This document shows, in pieces, positions 8,000 through 15,912 of a DNA stretch of 23,501 nucleotides. The position numbers and the translations under genes are program-made. Every line of letters starts with the position of its first letter. The stretch's first letter is position 1. The notes under the pieces are model-generated. The model did not search any database. It was given only the letters and a program-made list of their open reading frames with translations, and was not told the DNA's origin. Location of the stretch: positions 1 through 23,501 of the forward strand of contig DAIEQA010000198.1 in assembly GCA_027348115.1 (NCBI GenBank). Direction: 5' to 3'. This stretch comes from Fen-1258 sp027348115 (GTDB lineage Bacteria > Bacteroidota > Ignavibacteria > Ignavibacteriales > Melioribacteraceae).

Positions 8000-8807
8000 T
8001 TTTGCATCGTTTCTTTGCTTTATTGCTCTTGCAATTAACGGTTGTTCCAAATCGGAAAAGCAGGGAAAATATGTTGCAAAAGTAAACGATGCCGTATTAA
8101 CCGAAGAGCAGGTAAGTTCGGCTTTGAATGAAGAACAGAATAAAGGCAAGTATCGGTCGGAATACATTAACAACTGGATCGAAAATCAAATATTGCTTCA
8201 GGAGGCTGAGAAAGCCGGAATTTTGAAAGACGGAAAATTCAATTCTATACTTGAACGAAGCAAGCAGCATCTGGCTGCCGCCATGTATATCGAGAAGATA
8301 CTCGATGAGAATAAAATTGAAGTTTCCGACGACGATATTAGTAAGTATTTTGAAGCCAACAAGGATGAATTTAAATTGCCCGACGACGCTTACCGTATGA
8401 ACATTATCTATTTCAGCGATTTCGACAAGGCGGTTAAATTCAGACAGTCTTTATTGGAAAGCGGATGGGAACGGACGGTGAATGCTTTCCATGATGAAAA
8501 AACTATCTTGGGAATAGAAACTTCCAAGCTGGTTTATAGGTATCAGGTGCAACCAACGGCTTTGTCTCGAATAATAAATAACCTTCAGCCCGGCGAAGTT
8601 AGCATAGTTGTTGAAACAGAGCCTATGAAATTTGCAGTTGTTCAGGTAATAAGCGAATTATATAAGGATACTGTTCCGCCGCTTGATGATGTTAAAGAGG
8701 AAGTAAGCAGACGGCTTATTGTTGAGAAAAGAAAAGAATTTGTTAGAAACTATATTGATAAATTAATAACCGATCATAATTTGGAAATTGTGAGGTATTC
8801 CGAATGA
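7965..8807 (+). CDS. SurA-N/parvulin-like lipoprotein, probably non-catalytic
   Basis: A 280-residue envelope protein placed between two parvulin foldases. The N-terminus is a signal peptide ending at AINGC (C27), a slightly irregular lipobox with Asn at -2. The segment KVNDAVLTEEQVSSAL and the following helices resemble the SurA/PpiD N-terminal chaperone domain (VNDEVIT-type start). The region at about 140-245 has the spacing of a parvulin domain (RMNIIYFSD... LQPGEVSIVVETEPMKFAVVQV) but lacks the HIL, GGDLG and GYHIIK motifs of active members, so isomerase activity is doubtful. It starts inside the end of the preceding gene and overlaps the next by ATGA, so the three are likely co-translated. 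No better start exists downstream that would keep the signal peptide. Confidence 0.65.
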   Translation: MNCVTHLNLRNNFASFLCFIALAINGCSKSEKQGKYVAKVNDAVLTEEQVSSALNEEQNKGKYRSEYINNWIENQILLQEAEKAGILKDGKFNSILERSKQHLAAAMYIEKILDENKIEVSDDDISKYFEANKDEFKLPDDAYRMNIIYFSDFDKAVKFRQSLLESGWERTVNAFHDEKTILGIETSKLVYRYQVQPTALSRIINNLQPGEVSIVVETEPMKFAVVQVISELYKDTVPPLDDVKEEVSRRLIVEKRKEFVRNYIDKLITDHNLEIVRYSE

Positions 8808-10072
8808 GAAAAATCTTAGTTGTATTATTATTGTCTGTGTGTTCTCTGCAAGCGCAGCAGGTTCTTGATAAGATTGCGGCAGTCGTAGACGATGAAATTA
8901 TTTTGAAATCCGAACTGGATTTTAGAGTTAACGTGGAAGCCGCTCAAAGAAATATTAGCCCTACCGACACAACCTTAAGGAGAGCGGTATTAAATTCTAT
9001 GATTGAAGAGAAACTTCTTTATGCGCAAGCACAGCTCGATTCAATTACAGTCAGCGACGACCAGGTTAAGCAGACGCTCGACAACCAGATCAATTACTTT
9101 ATTCAGCAGTACGGATCGAAAGAAAGACTTGAGCAAGTATACGGAATGCCGATAGAAAAAATTAAACGTTCGCTCCAGGAAGACACGAAGAAAAGTTTAA
9201 TGGCGCAGATGCTTCAACAGAAAAAGTTCGGTCAGGTTGACGCGACTCGTAAAGAAGTTGAGGACTTTTTTGATAAATATAAAGATTCGCTGGGAGTGGT
9301 TAACGAAAAATTTCACATTGCTCATATTTTTCAAAATCCTAAAACCGGTGAAAGGGTAAAAAAGAAAGCGCATGATTTTGCTGAGTCACTTCTAGACTCG
9401 CTTAAAAAGGGAGCGGACTTTGCAACTTTAGCCAAAAAATATTCCGACGATCCCGGCAGCGCTGCCAACGGCGGCGATCTCGGCTCGGTAAAAAGAGGCG
9501 TGTTCTATCCGGAATTTGAGGCCGTTGCTTTTTCTTTGAAGCCCGGCGAAATTTCCGGGGTAGTTGAATCTCCGGTTGGATATCACATAATTCAATTGAT
9601 CGATAGGAAAGGCGAATCGATCCATTGCCGCCATATCTTAATTAAAATTAAGAGCGACGACGAAGCGGATCTTAAATGCATCGAACTGCTCTCCGATATT
9701 CGAGACAGCATTATGCAAGGTAAAAATACTTTTGCTTATTATGCCGAGAAATACAGCGATGATAAAGAAAACGCAAAACTCGGCGGCGATCTCGGCTCCT
9801 TCGAAGCAAGCCAGCTTGATAAATCACTTCTCGACGTTCTTTATAAAATGAAAGACGGCGATATTAGTTATCCGAAGCGCCTCGATATCGATAAAAATTC
9901 GTACGGCTATCACATCGTAAAGCTGATTAAAAGAATCCCGCAGCACAAAGCTAATCTTGATATGGATTATGCTGAAATAAAACGTTTAGCCGAGCTTTAT
10001 AAAAAACAAAAACTTTATTCCGAGTGGCTGGCGCAAGTTAAAAAGAAGATCTATTGGCAGGTGCGTCTTTAA
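8804..10072 (+). CDS. surA: Periplasmic SurA-like peptidyl-prolyl isomerase
   Basis: Chaperone expected to escort outer-membrane proteins through the periplasm. The 422-residue protein has a cleavable signal peptide (SLQA|QQ, cut after A17), then the SurA N-terminal domain beginning LDKIAAVVDDEIILKSEL, then two parvulin domains: about residues 169-262 (HIAHIF, GGDLGSVKRG, VGYHIIQLI) and 275-370 (CRHILIKI, GGDLGSFEAS, YGYHIVKLI). Domain order and length (428 in E. coli SurA) match the family. The start overlaps the previous stop as ATGA. It is the only one of the three neighbouring foldase-type genes predicted to be soluble rather than lipid-anchored. A hairpin terminator follows at 10079-10098. 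Confidence 0.88.
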   Translation: MRKILVVLLLSVCSLQAQQVLDKIAAVVDDEIILKSELDFRVNVEAAQRNISPTDTTLRRAVLNSMIEEKLLYAQAQLDSITVSDDQVKQTLDNQINYFIQQYGSKERLEQVYGMPIEKIKRSLQEDTKKSLMAQMLQQKKFGQVDATRKEVEDFFDKYKDSLGVVNEKFHIAHIFQNPKTGERVKKKAHDFAESLLDSLKKGADFATLAKKYSDDPGSAANGGDLGSVKRGVFYPEFEAVAFSLKPGEISGVVESPVGYHIIQLIDRKGESIHCRHILIKIKSDDEADLKCIELLSDIRDSIMQGKNTFAYYAEKYSDDKENAKLGGDLGSFEASQLDKSLLDVLYKMKDGDISYPKRLDIDKNSYGYHIVKLIKRIPQHKANLDMDYAEIKRLAELYKKQKLYSEWLAQVKKKIYWQVRL

Positions 10073-10078
10073 TTTTTG

Positions 10079-10098
10079 CGGGCATCGTTTGATGCCCG
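10079..10098 (+). terminator. Hairpin terminator after surA
   Basis: CGGGCATC and GATGCCCG form a perfect 8-bp GC-rich stem with a GTTT loop, seven bases after the surA stop codon. It is followed by GTTGATTTTC, a weak T-tract, so termination may be partial. A TATAAT at 10116-10121 soon after could belong to a promoter for the moxR gene, but no -35 element at proper spacing is evident. Confidence 0.6.
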
Positions 10099-10159
10099 GT
10101 TGATTTTCAATTTTATATAATATCGTTACCAACTTAGATACTAAAGCGAGGCAAAAAGG

Positions 10160-11149
10160 TTGAGTCAAAAATTTCCTACCAACGATATAGAATCGGTTGA
10201 AAAACTTGCTGCCGCTATTAAGCAGATCAAGGAAGAAATAGCCAAGGTGATCATCGGGCAAGATCAAATTATTAACGATCTGCTGGTTAGTCTTCTCTCG
10301 AGAGGCCACTGCCTTTTAATCGGCGTGCCGGGACTTGCCAAGACGCTTTTGATTAAAACGCTTGCCGAGGTATTGGATCTAAAATTTAACCGGATTCAGT
10401 TTACTCCAGATTTAATGCCGAGCGATATTACCGGCACAGAAATTATCGATGAAGATTCCATCACCAAGAAAAGAATTTTCCGGTTTATTAACGGACCGGT
10501 TTTTGCCAACATTATTTTAGCGGACGAGATAAACCGTACGCCTCCCAAAACGCAATCGGCATTATTAGAAGCCATGCAGGAACACAAAGTAACTGCTGCC
10601 GGAGTAACGCACACTTTGGAAGAACCGTTTTTTGTTCTGGCAACTCAAAATCCTATTGAACAGGAAGGCACATACCCTTTGCCGGAAGCCCAACTTGATC
10701 GATTCATGTTTAATCTTTGGCTGGATTATCCAAACTTTAGCGAGGAAGTTGAAATCATAAAATCTACGACAAGCGAATATCAACCCGAGCTTAAGAAGGT
10801 ATTGGGAAGCGCCGAACTGATTAACTATCAAAATCTTATTAAGCGGGTACCCGTAGCGGATAATGTTATTGAATACGCTGTAAAGTTTGTGGATTCAACA
10901 AGACCGAACGGCAACGGCGCGAATCAATCTATTAAAGAATGGGTAAACTGGGGAGCCGGACCGCGCGCTTCTCAATATTTAATTCTTGCCGCAAAAACCA
11001 AAGCTGTAATGGAAGGAAGATTTACCCCTTCGATCGACGACGTGAAAGCATTTTTAATTCCGGTATTGCGTCACAGGATAATTCCAAATTTCTCCGCCGA
11101 AGCCGATGGCATTACATCGGTTGACGTAATTACAAAACTGTTGCAATAA
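10160..11149 (+). CDS. MoxR-family AAA+ ATPase
   Basis: MoxR ATPases act as chaperones that remodel or activate partner proteins. The 329-residue protein has the MoxR version of Walker A (GVPGLAKT, residues 55-62), Walker B with LADEINRTPPKTQ (D122, E123), and the LATQNPIEQEGTYPLPEAQLDRF block containing sensor 1 and the arginine finger region. The C-terminal lid includes GAGPRASQYL, also typical. Start is TTG with a GAGG sequence eight bases upstream. MoxR genes normally sit in front of DUF58 and VWA-domain genes; here an M23 peptidase gene follows after 40 bases, so the partner is not obvious. A role in cell-envelope maintenance is an inference from the neighbours. Confidence 0.92.
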   Translation: MSQKFPTNDIESVEKLAAAIKQIKEEIAKVIIGQDQIINDLLVSLLSRGHCLLIGVPGLAKTLLIKTLAEVLDLKFNRIQFTPDLMPSDITGTEIIDEDSITKKRIFRFINGPVFANIILADEINRTPPKTQSALLEAMQEHKVTAAGVTHTLEEPFFVLATQNPIEQEGTYPLPEAQLDRFMFNLWLDYPNFSEEVEIIKSTTSEYQPELKKVLGSAELINYQNLIKRVPVADNVIEYAVKFVDSTRPNGNGANQSIKEWVNWGAGPRASQYLILAAKTKAVMEGRFTPSIDDVKAFLIPVLRHRIIPNFSAEADGITSVDVITKLLQ

Positions 11150-11189
11150 TCTCTGTTTTTCGAAAGTAAAAAATTGTGAGGACCTAGTA

Positions 11190-12461
11190 TTGGCAAATCG
11201 ATACATAATTAAAAAGATTTTTACACACCTAGTTAGCTCATCGTTAGTTTTATTTTTAACATTTTGTTCAAAGCCCGCCAAAGAAGTTCAACCGGAAAAA
11301 GAGAAACCAAACCAATTCAATCTGCCTGTAAGCGGACTAATCGAAATAAGAGATACGATTGATGTCGGCGAGACACTTTCGGATTTGCTTTTGCCGCACA
11401 ATCTATCCCAGGCAAAAATAAATGAGATTGAAAAAGCGGCTCTCAATGTTTTCCCTACAAAAAATTTTCGGGCCGACGACGAATTGTATATTTATGCAAA
11501 AAAAGATTCCGCGGAAACAGCTGAATTCATCGTTTATGTTCAGGACCCGGTTAACTATGTTGTGTTTGATCTAAGAGATTCGATTTCGGTTTATAAAAAA
11601 CAAAAACCGGTTACAGTTAAACAAATTGTTGCTAGCGGTACAATCACAAATTCACTTACAAAGACGTTCCAAGATAAAAATATTGATCTGCGGCTTGCTT
11701 ACAAACTGGCAGACATTTACGAATGCGAAATAGATTTTTTCCATATCCAGCAAAACGACAGCTTTAAAGTTTATTACGAACAAATGTATGTTGATAACCA
11801 ACCCGTAGGCGTTGGTAAAATTCTTGCCGCCTCGTTCAATTATCGCAAAGAGAATTACTATGCTTTCTATTTTGATAAAGAAAAAGACGGCGACTATTAC
11901 GATGAAAAAGGAAATAGCTTACGTCGCGGTTTCTTAAAAGCCCCGCTTAAGTTTAGCCATATTACTTCAAAATACTCGATGAACCGTTATCATCCAATAC
12001 TGCACCGCAATAAGGCCCATCTTGGAACTGACTTTGCTGCGCCAACAGGAACGCCGATTATGGCAACGGCGGCAGGCGTTGTATTAGCCGCAGCTTACAC
12101 CGGCGGCAACGGCAATTATGTTAAAATAAAACACAATAAAACATACACCACCCAGTACCTTCACATGTCGCGCTTTGCAAAAGGAATACATGCCGGCGCT
12201 GTTGTCAAACAAGGACAAGTAATTGGATACGTCGGTAGTACAGGTCTTGCAACCGGTCCGCATGTTTGTTACCGCTTTTGGAAAAACGGCAAGCAGGTTG
12301 ATCCTATGCGTGAAAAGAACTTTGTTATCAATCCAATCAGCAAGAAAAACAAAAACGAGTTTAATCTAGTGATGAAAAAGTGGATGGAAAAACTGGATAA
12401 GCGGAACGAACCTGCATTAGCAATAAATTCCGGCGGAGCCAAAACAAAATCCCACAGCTGA
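11190..12461 (+). CDS. M23-family peptidoglycan endopeptidase, probable lipoprotein
   Basis: Predicted to cut peptidoglycan cross-links or to regulate such enzymes in the periplasm. The first 26 residues form a hydrophobic signal ending LTFC; C26 is a possible lipidation site although Phe at -1 is unusual. Residues about 50-260 resemble the LysM/OapA-like and linker parts of MepM/NlpD-type proteins. The C-terminal LytM domain has HLGTDF (zinc ligands H277 and D281), QYLHMSRF (catalytic H325) and GPHVCYRF (H358). In the last motif the usual HxH second histidine, a zinc ligand, is replaced by C360. A TTG start is chosen because GAGGA lies seven to eight bases upstream and it gives the complete signal peptide. 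It may share a transcript with the moxR gene 40 bases upstream. Confidence 0.85.
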   Translation: MANRYIIKKIFTHLVSSSLVLFLTFCSKPAKEVQPEKEKPNQFNLPVSGLIEIRDTIDVGETLSDLLLPHNLSQAKINEIEKAALNVFPTKNFRADDELYIYAKKDSAETAEFIVYVQDPVNYVVFDLRDSISVYKKQKPVTVKQIVASGTITNSLTKTFQDKNIDLRLAYKLADIYECEIDFFHIQQNDSFKVYYEQMYVDNQPVGVGKILAASFNYRKENYYAFYFDKEKDGDYYDEKGNSLRRGFLKAPLKFSHITSKYSMNRYHPILHRNKAHLGTDFAAPTGTPIMATAAGVVLAAAYTGGNGNYVKIKHNKTYTTQYLHMSRFAKGIHAGAVVKQGQVIGYVGSTGLATGPHVCYRFWKNGKQVDPMREKNFVINPISKKNKNEFNLVMKKWMEKLDKRNEPALAINSGGAKTKSHS

Positions 12462-12578
12462 CCGGATTTAACATCGTGCATGTTTTTACACAAAAATGCA
12501 TAATTATACATGTAAGAATTTTGTTAATTGCATCAATCCTTTATTCGATTAATTTTTTTTAATATCAATCTCTGCTTA

Positions 12579-12609
12579 TTGATTCGCAAAAATTAGTTTC
12601 ATAAGTTTG
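12579..12609 (+). promoter_or_regulatory. Candidate promoter of the lysine operon
   Basis: TAAGTTTG (12602-12609) matches the Bacteroidota -7 element TAnnTTTG, with TTG at 12579-12581 twenty bases upstream serving as a -33 element. Spacing agrees with the published Bacteroides consensus as I recall it. Transcription would begin near 12615, giving a leader of about 20 bases before lysW. The rest of the 12462-12634 gap is AT-rich, with a weak hairpin around 12478-12499 that could terminate the preceding gene. Confidence 0.45.
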
Positions 12610-12634
12610 CATCACTTTAATTATCGAGGATGAG

Positions 12635-12802
12635 ATGAAAGCAGAATGCCCCGTTTGCGGAGCGGAAATTGAATTTGCTGCCGGTACTGTTCAAGGTGAA
12701 TTAATTGAGTGCCCGGATTGCGGAACCGAACTTGAAGTTGTTTCCGTCGATCCGCCGAAAGTTCAGGAAGCGCCTCAAGAAGAAGAAGACTGGGGCGAAT
12801 AA
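12635..12802 (+). CDS. lysW: LysW amino-group carrier protein
   Basis: LysW is the small acidic carrier to which alpha-aminoadipate is attached through the gamma-carboxyl of its last glutamate; later pathway enzymes act on the bound substrate. The 55-residue product begins MKAECPVCGAEIEF and ends EDWGE, the diagnostic C-terminus. Four cysteines in two CxxC pairs (C5/C8 and C26/C29) make the expected zinc ribbon. The acidic C-terminal tail (QEEEDWGE) is the surface recognised by LysX, LysY, LysZ and LysJ. The ATG is preceded by GAGG at five bases; an earlier ATG at 12630 runs into TGA after one codon. Stop is immediately followed by the TTG start of homocitrate synthase. The gene is short and easily missed by automatic annotation. 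Confidence 0.96.
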   Translation: MKAECPVCGAEIEFAAGTVQGELIECPDCGTELEVVSVDPPKVQEAPQEEEDWGE

Positions 12803-13960
12803 TTGGTTTGGATTTTAGATTCAACGCTTCGCGAAGGCGAACAGACCCCCGGTGTTTATTTTGATAAACACATAAAGCTTGCAATAGCTAACCTGTTGGA
12901 AGAAATCGGCATAGATATAATTGAAGCCGGTCACCCAATGGTTACGCCCGAAATTCATGCCGCCGTTAAAGCTATAGCTCAGAAAAAACACAACGCTATT
13001 GTGGGCGCACATTCGCGCTCGTTGCAAAGCGACGTTGATCTTGCGTTAGAATGCGGAGTCGGATTCATCGGGATTTTCTATTGCGTTTCTGACGAAAGAT
13101 TAAACACGGTCTTTAAGAAAGATTTGGATTCCGCAATTAAGCTTATAACGGACGTAATTAAATACGCAAAAAGTCAAAAGCCGGATTTGCTGATTCGTTA
13201 TACCCCTGAAGATACTGTTCGTTCGCAGTTTGATAATGTTGTGAAAGCCGCAGTTGCTGCCGTTGAAGCAGGCGCAGATATTATCAGCGTTGCGGATACA
13301 ACCGGGTACATGGTTCCCGGAACAAAACGCAGCATGTACGATTACATTTCCCGGCTGATCGAGGAATTTGGCAAACGAAATCTTTCTCCAAAAGTTGCGG
13401 TTCACTGTCATAATGATAGAGGGCTCGCTCTTGCAAATGCTCTTGATGCATATCGTGCCGGTGCAAACATCATTGATGCCGCCGCTCTTGGTTTGGGCGA
13501 GCGCGCAGGCATAGTTGATCTTGCTCAACTCCTGGTTGTTTTATCCGTCGATTACGGCGAGAAGAAATGGAATCTAAACAAACTTGTGGAACTCTACGAA
13601 CTTGTTAGCAAACATTCCGGCATTCCTATTCCCTCGAACTTTCCCATTACAGGGAAGAATGCATTTACTCACTGCGCAGGCGTACACACTCACGCAGCGT
13701 CAATCAATCCAATGCATTACGAAAGCTTGAACCCCGAAACTCTTGGCAGAACAAGAACATTCGCGCTCGATCATATGTCGGGCATAGCATCACTCCGTTA
13801 CGCGTTGAATCTTATCAACGAAGGAGAGTTGGATGATGAACATCAACAAGACGTATTACACGAAGTCAAATCTGTCGGTCAACGAGGTAGAACTGTTGAT
13901 CTTGCCGAACTTAAACATATCGTTGAAGCAGTAAAGCACAATAAGACTTTCAATAACTGA
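12803..13960 (+). CDS. lysS: Homocitrate synthase
   Basis: Condenses acetyl-CoA with 2-oxoglutarate to homocitrate, the first step of alpha-aminoadipate lysine synthesis. The 385-residue protein is a DRE-TIM metallolyase: DSTLREGEQTPG near the N-terminus, HCHND with metal ligands H201 and H203, and a following GERAG segment. STLREGEQ with Glu rather than the STLRDGEQ usual in 2-isopropylmalate synthase, the absence of a C-terminal regulatory domain of the LeuA kind, and the position directly after lysW favour homocitrate synthase. A 2-isopropylmalate or citramalate synthase cannot be fully excluded from motifs alone. Start is TTG directly abutting the lysW stop, with no space for its own ribosome binding site, so translation is probably coupled to lysW. 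Confidence 0.85.
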   Translation: MVWILDSTLREGEQTPGVYFDKHIKLAIANLLEEIGIDIIEAGHPMVTPEIHAAVKAIAQKKHNAIVGAHSRSLQSDVDLALECGVGFIGIFYCVSDERLNTVFKKDLDSAIKLITDVIKYAKSQKPDLLIRYTPEDTVRSQFDNVVKAAVAAVEAGADIISVADTTGYMVPGTKRSMYDYISRLIEEFGKRNLSPKVAVHCHNDRGLALANALDAYRAGANIIDAAALGLGERAGIVDLAQLLVVLSVDYGEKKWNLNKLVELYELVSKHSGIPIPSNFPITGKNAFTHCAGVHTHAASINPMHYESLNPETLGRTRTFALDHMSGIASLRYALNLINEGELDDEHQQDVLHEVKSVGQRGRTVDLAELKHIVEAVKHNKTFNN

Positions 13961-13976
13961 GATTTTTTTCTCAGTT
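13955..13976 (+). promoter_or_regulatory. Hairpin over the homocitrate synthase stop codon
   Basis: AACTGAG (13955-13961) and CTCAGTT (13970-13976) form a perfect 7-bp stem that includes the TGA stop. The 8-base loop is an A followed by seven Ts. As the T-run is in the loop rather than after the stem it is not an ordinary terminator; it may be an mRNA processing or stability site between lysS and lysX. Confidence 0.35.
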
Positions 13977-14013
13977 CTGCTATAAATTTACTTGAATTAG
14001 GAGAACACAAAAA

Positions 14014-14859
14014 ATGAAAATAGGATTGCTTCATAGCTTAATAAGGAAGGACGAAAAATTTTTGATCGACGAATTTTCAGCAATAAAAGGCGTTGAACTG
14101 GTAATGATCGACGATCGCGAAATATCATTCACGTTGGGGAAAGATCATTTTGATCTTGACGTAGTCGTTGAAAGATGCATCAATCACTCGCGCGCGCTTC
14201 ATGGATTAAAACTGTTTGAATCTGCCGGTGTTAAGTGCGTAAATACGTACAATGTAGCTACGGTCTGCGGTGATAAATTACTTACTTCCTGCGCTTTAGC
14301 CGAAAATAACGTTCCGCAGCCGGAAGTTCGAGTTGCCTTTACCGAAGAATCCGCATTGAAGGCAATAGAAGAAATGGGCTATCCCGTTGTTCTCAAACCT
14401 GCTGTTGGTTCATGGGGAAGATTACTTTCAAAAATTAACGACCGCGATGCGGCGGAAGCAATACTTGAACATAAAACCGTTCTCGGTTCATATCATCATT
14501 CAATTTTTTACATTCAGAAATACGTCGAAAAAAGCGGAAGAGACATTCGCAGCTTTGTAGTTGGAGATAAATGTATTGCTGCAATTTACAGAACATCGCC
14601 GCACTGGATTACAAATACGGCGCGAGGCGGCAAAGCAACTAACTGCCCGGTCACGGATGAACTTAATGATCTTTCCGTTCGCGCGGCAAAAGCTGTAGGC
14701 GGCGGAATTGTTGCAATAGATGTTTTCGAAACGACTCAAGGATTGATGGTTAACGAAGTTAATTATACGATGGAATATAAGAACAGCATTACAACAACAG
14801 GAGTGAATATTCCAAAGCATATGGTTGATTATATATTGCAGGTAGCGGAGAGTAAATAA
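14014..14859 (+). CDS. lysX: LysW-alpha-aminoadipate ligase
   Basis: ATP-grasp ligase that joins the alpha-amino group of alpha-aminoadipate to the gamma-carboxyl of the LysW C-terminal glutamate. The 281-residue sequence closely follows Thermus LysX as I remember it, with GDKLLTSCALAENNVPQPEV, GYPVVLKPAVGSWGRLLSKI, YIQKYVEKSGRDIRSFVVG, IYRTSPHWITNTARGGKATN and NEVNYTMEYKNSITTTGVNI in the expected order. The WITNTARGG and N-x-TMEYKNS segments bind nucleotide, metal and substrate. A glutamate-specific ArgX or a bifunctional enzyme is the main alternative, but homocitrate synthase in the same operon favours lysine. AGGAG lies about nine to ten bases before the ATG. The stop overlaps the lysY start by one base. 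Confidence 0.94.
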   Translation: MKIGLLHSLIRKDEKFLIDEFSAIKGVELVMIDDREISFTLGKDHFDLDVVVERCINHSRALHGLKLFESAGVKCVNTYNVATVCGDKLLTSCALAENNVPQPEVRVAFTEESALKAIEEMGYPVVLKPAVGSWGRLLSKINDRDAAEAILEHKTVLGSYHHSIFYIQKYVEKSGRDIRSFVVGDKCIAAIYRTSPHWITNTARGGKATNCPVTDELNDLSVRAAKAVGGGIVAIDVFETTQGLMVNEVNYTMEYKNSITTTGVNIPKHMVDYILQVAESK

Positions 14860-15905
14860 TGGATAAAGTAAAGGTTTCTGTCGTCGGCGCGTCGGGTTAT
14901 ACCGGCGGTGAACTGTTTCGGCTGTTGTTATTTCACCCGAATGTTGAAGTAAGACAAGTTACTTCGGAGAGCTACACCGGAAAATTTGTTCACAAGATTC
15001 ATCCGAATCTGCGTAAATCGACGTCGCTGAAATTTGTCTCGGCAAGCGAAATTGAGCCGTGCGATCTGCTTTTTCTATGTCTGCCGCATAACAGTTCTCA
15101 AAATAAAATTGATGATTTTAAAAAATTAGCTCCGAAGATAATTGATTTAAGTGCCGACTTCCGCTTGAAAGATGTAAACGAATATGAAAAATGGTACGGG
15201 CATAGACACGCTAGACCCGAACTTCTGAACGAATTTGTTTACGGCATACCGGAACTTCACCGCGAGGAGATGAAAAAAGCCAATTATATTTCCAGCGCGG
15301 GATGCAACGCAACCGCAAGTATACTCGGTTTATATCCGCTCTACAAAAACGATTTGGTGGAAGAGGATAGAACAGTTATAGAAGTTAAAGCGGGCTCAAG
15401 CGAGGGCGGTAATAAAGTGAATGAAGGATCGCACCATCCCGAACGAAGCGGCGTTGTGCGTTCATACATGCCTACCCAGCATAGGCACTCGGCGGAAATA
15501 TTACAGGAATTGTCTTTCGGTAAAAAAATATCTGTGCATTTTTCCGCTACCGCAATTGATATGGTTCGCGGATTACTTGCTACTTGTCATGTATTCCTGA
15601 AAAATGATTTGCAGGAAAAAGATATCTGGAAAATTTACCGCGATGCTTACGGCAACGAACCCTTCATCCGCATCGTGAAAGAGAGCGAAGGAATATACCG
15701 CTATCCTGAGCCAAAATTATTATCCGGTACAAATTATTGTGATATCGGATTTAAGAAAGATGAGTTTTCAAATAGATTGGTGGTGATAAGCGCGATCGAC
15801 AATTTAATGAAAGGCGCTGCCGGTCAAGCGCTTCAAGCATTTAATTTAATGTACGGCTTTGATGAAAGAACCGGATTGGAGTTTCCCGGTCTTCATCCAA
15901 TCTAA
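14859..15905 (+). CDS. lysY: LysW-gamma-aminoadipyl phosphate reductase
   Basis: Reduces the LysW-bound aminoadipyl-6-phosphate to the semialdehyde with NADPH; an ArgC homologue. The 348-residue protein starts with the Rossmann motif VVGASGYTGGELFRLLLFHP and carries the catalytic cysteine in SSAGCNATAS (C149). The histidine-rich SYMPTQHRHSAEI segment and the C-terminal DNLMKGAAGQALQAFNLM are family hallmarks. A plain N-acetyl-glutamyl-phosphate reductase (ArgC) would look similar, so the assignment leans on the flanking lysW, lysX, lysZ and lysJ. GGAG sits eight bases before the ATG, in the end of lysX, with TAATG overlap. The next gene follows after a 69-base gap filled by a palindromic repeat. 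Confidence 0.92.
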   Translation: MDKVKVSVVGASGYTGGELFRLLLFHPNVEVRQVTSESYTGKFVHKIHPNLRKSTSLKFVSASEIEPCDLLFLCLPHNSSQNKIDDFKKLAPKIIDLSADFRLKDVNEYEKWYGHRHARPELLNEFVYGIPELHREEMKKANYISSAGCNATASILGLYPLYKNDLVEEDRTVIEVKAGSSEGGNKVNEGSHHPERSGVVRSYMPTQHRHSAEILQELSFGKKISVHFSATAIDMVRGLLATCHVFLKNDLQEKDIWKIYRDAYGNEPFIRIVKESEGIYRYPEPKLLSGTNYCDIGFKKDEFSNRLVVISAIDNLMKGAAGQALQAFNLMYGFDERTGLEFPGLHPI

Positions 15906-15912
15906 AAATTTA

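Noticed and set aside
10100..10121. TTGATT plus TATAAT as a sigma-70 promoter for moxR
   Set aside because: Only ten bases separate the two boxes, far from the 16-18 needed; TATAAT alone is not informative in AT-rich DNA.
13100..13528. 142-codon minus-strand frame inside homocitrate synthase
   Set aside because: Antisense reading of a well-supported gene; cysteine-rich, low-plausibility translation without motif or ribosome binding site.
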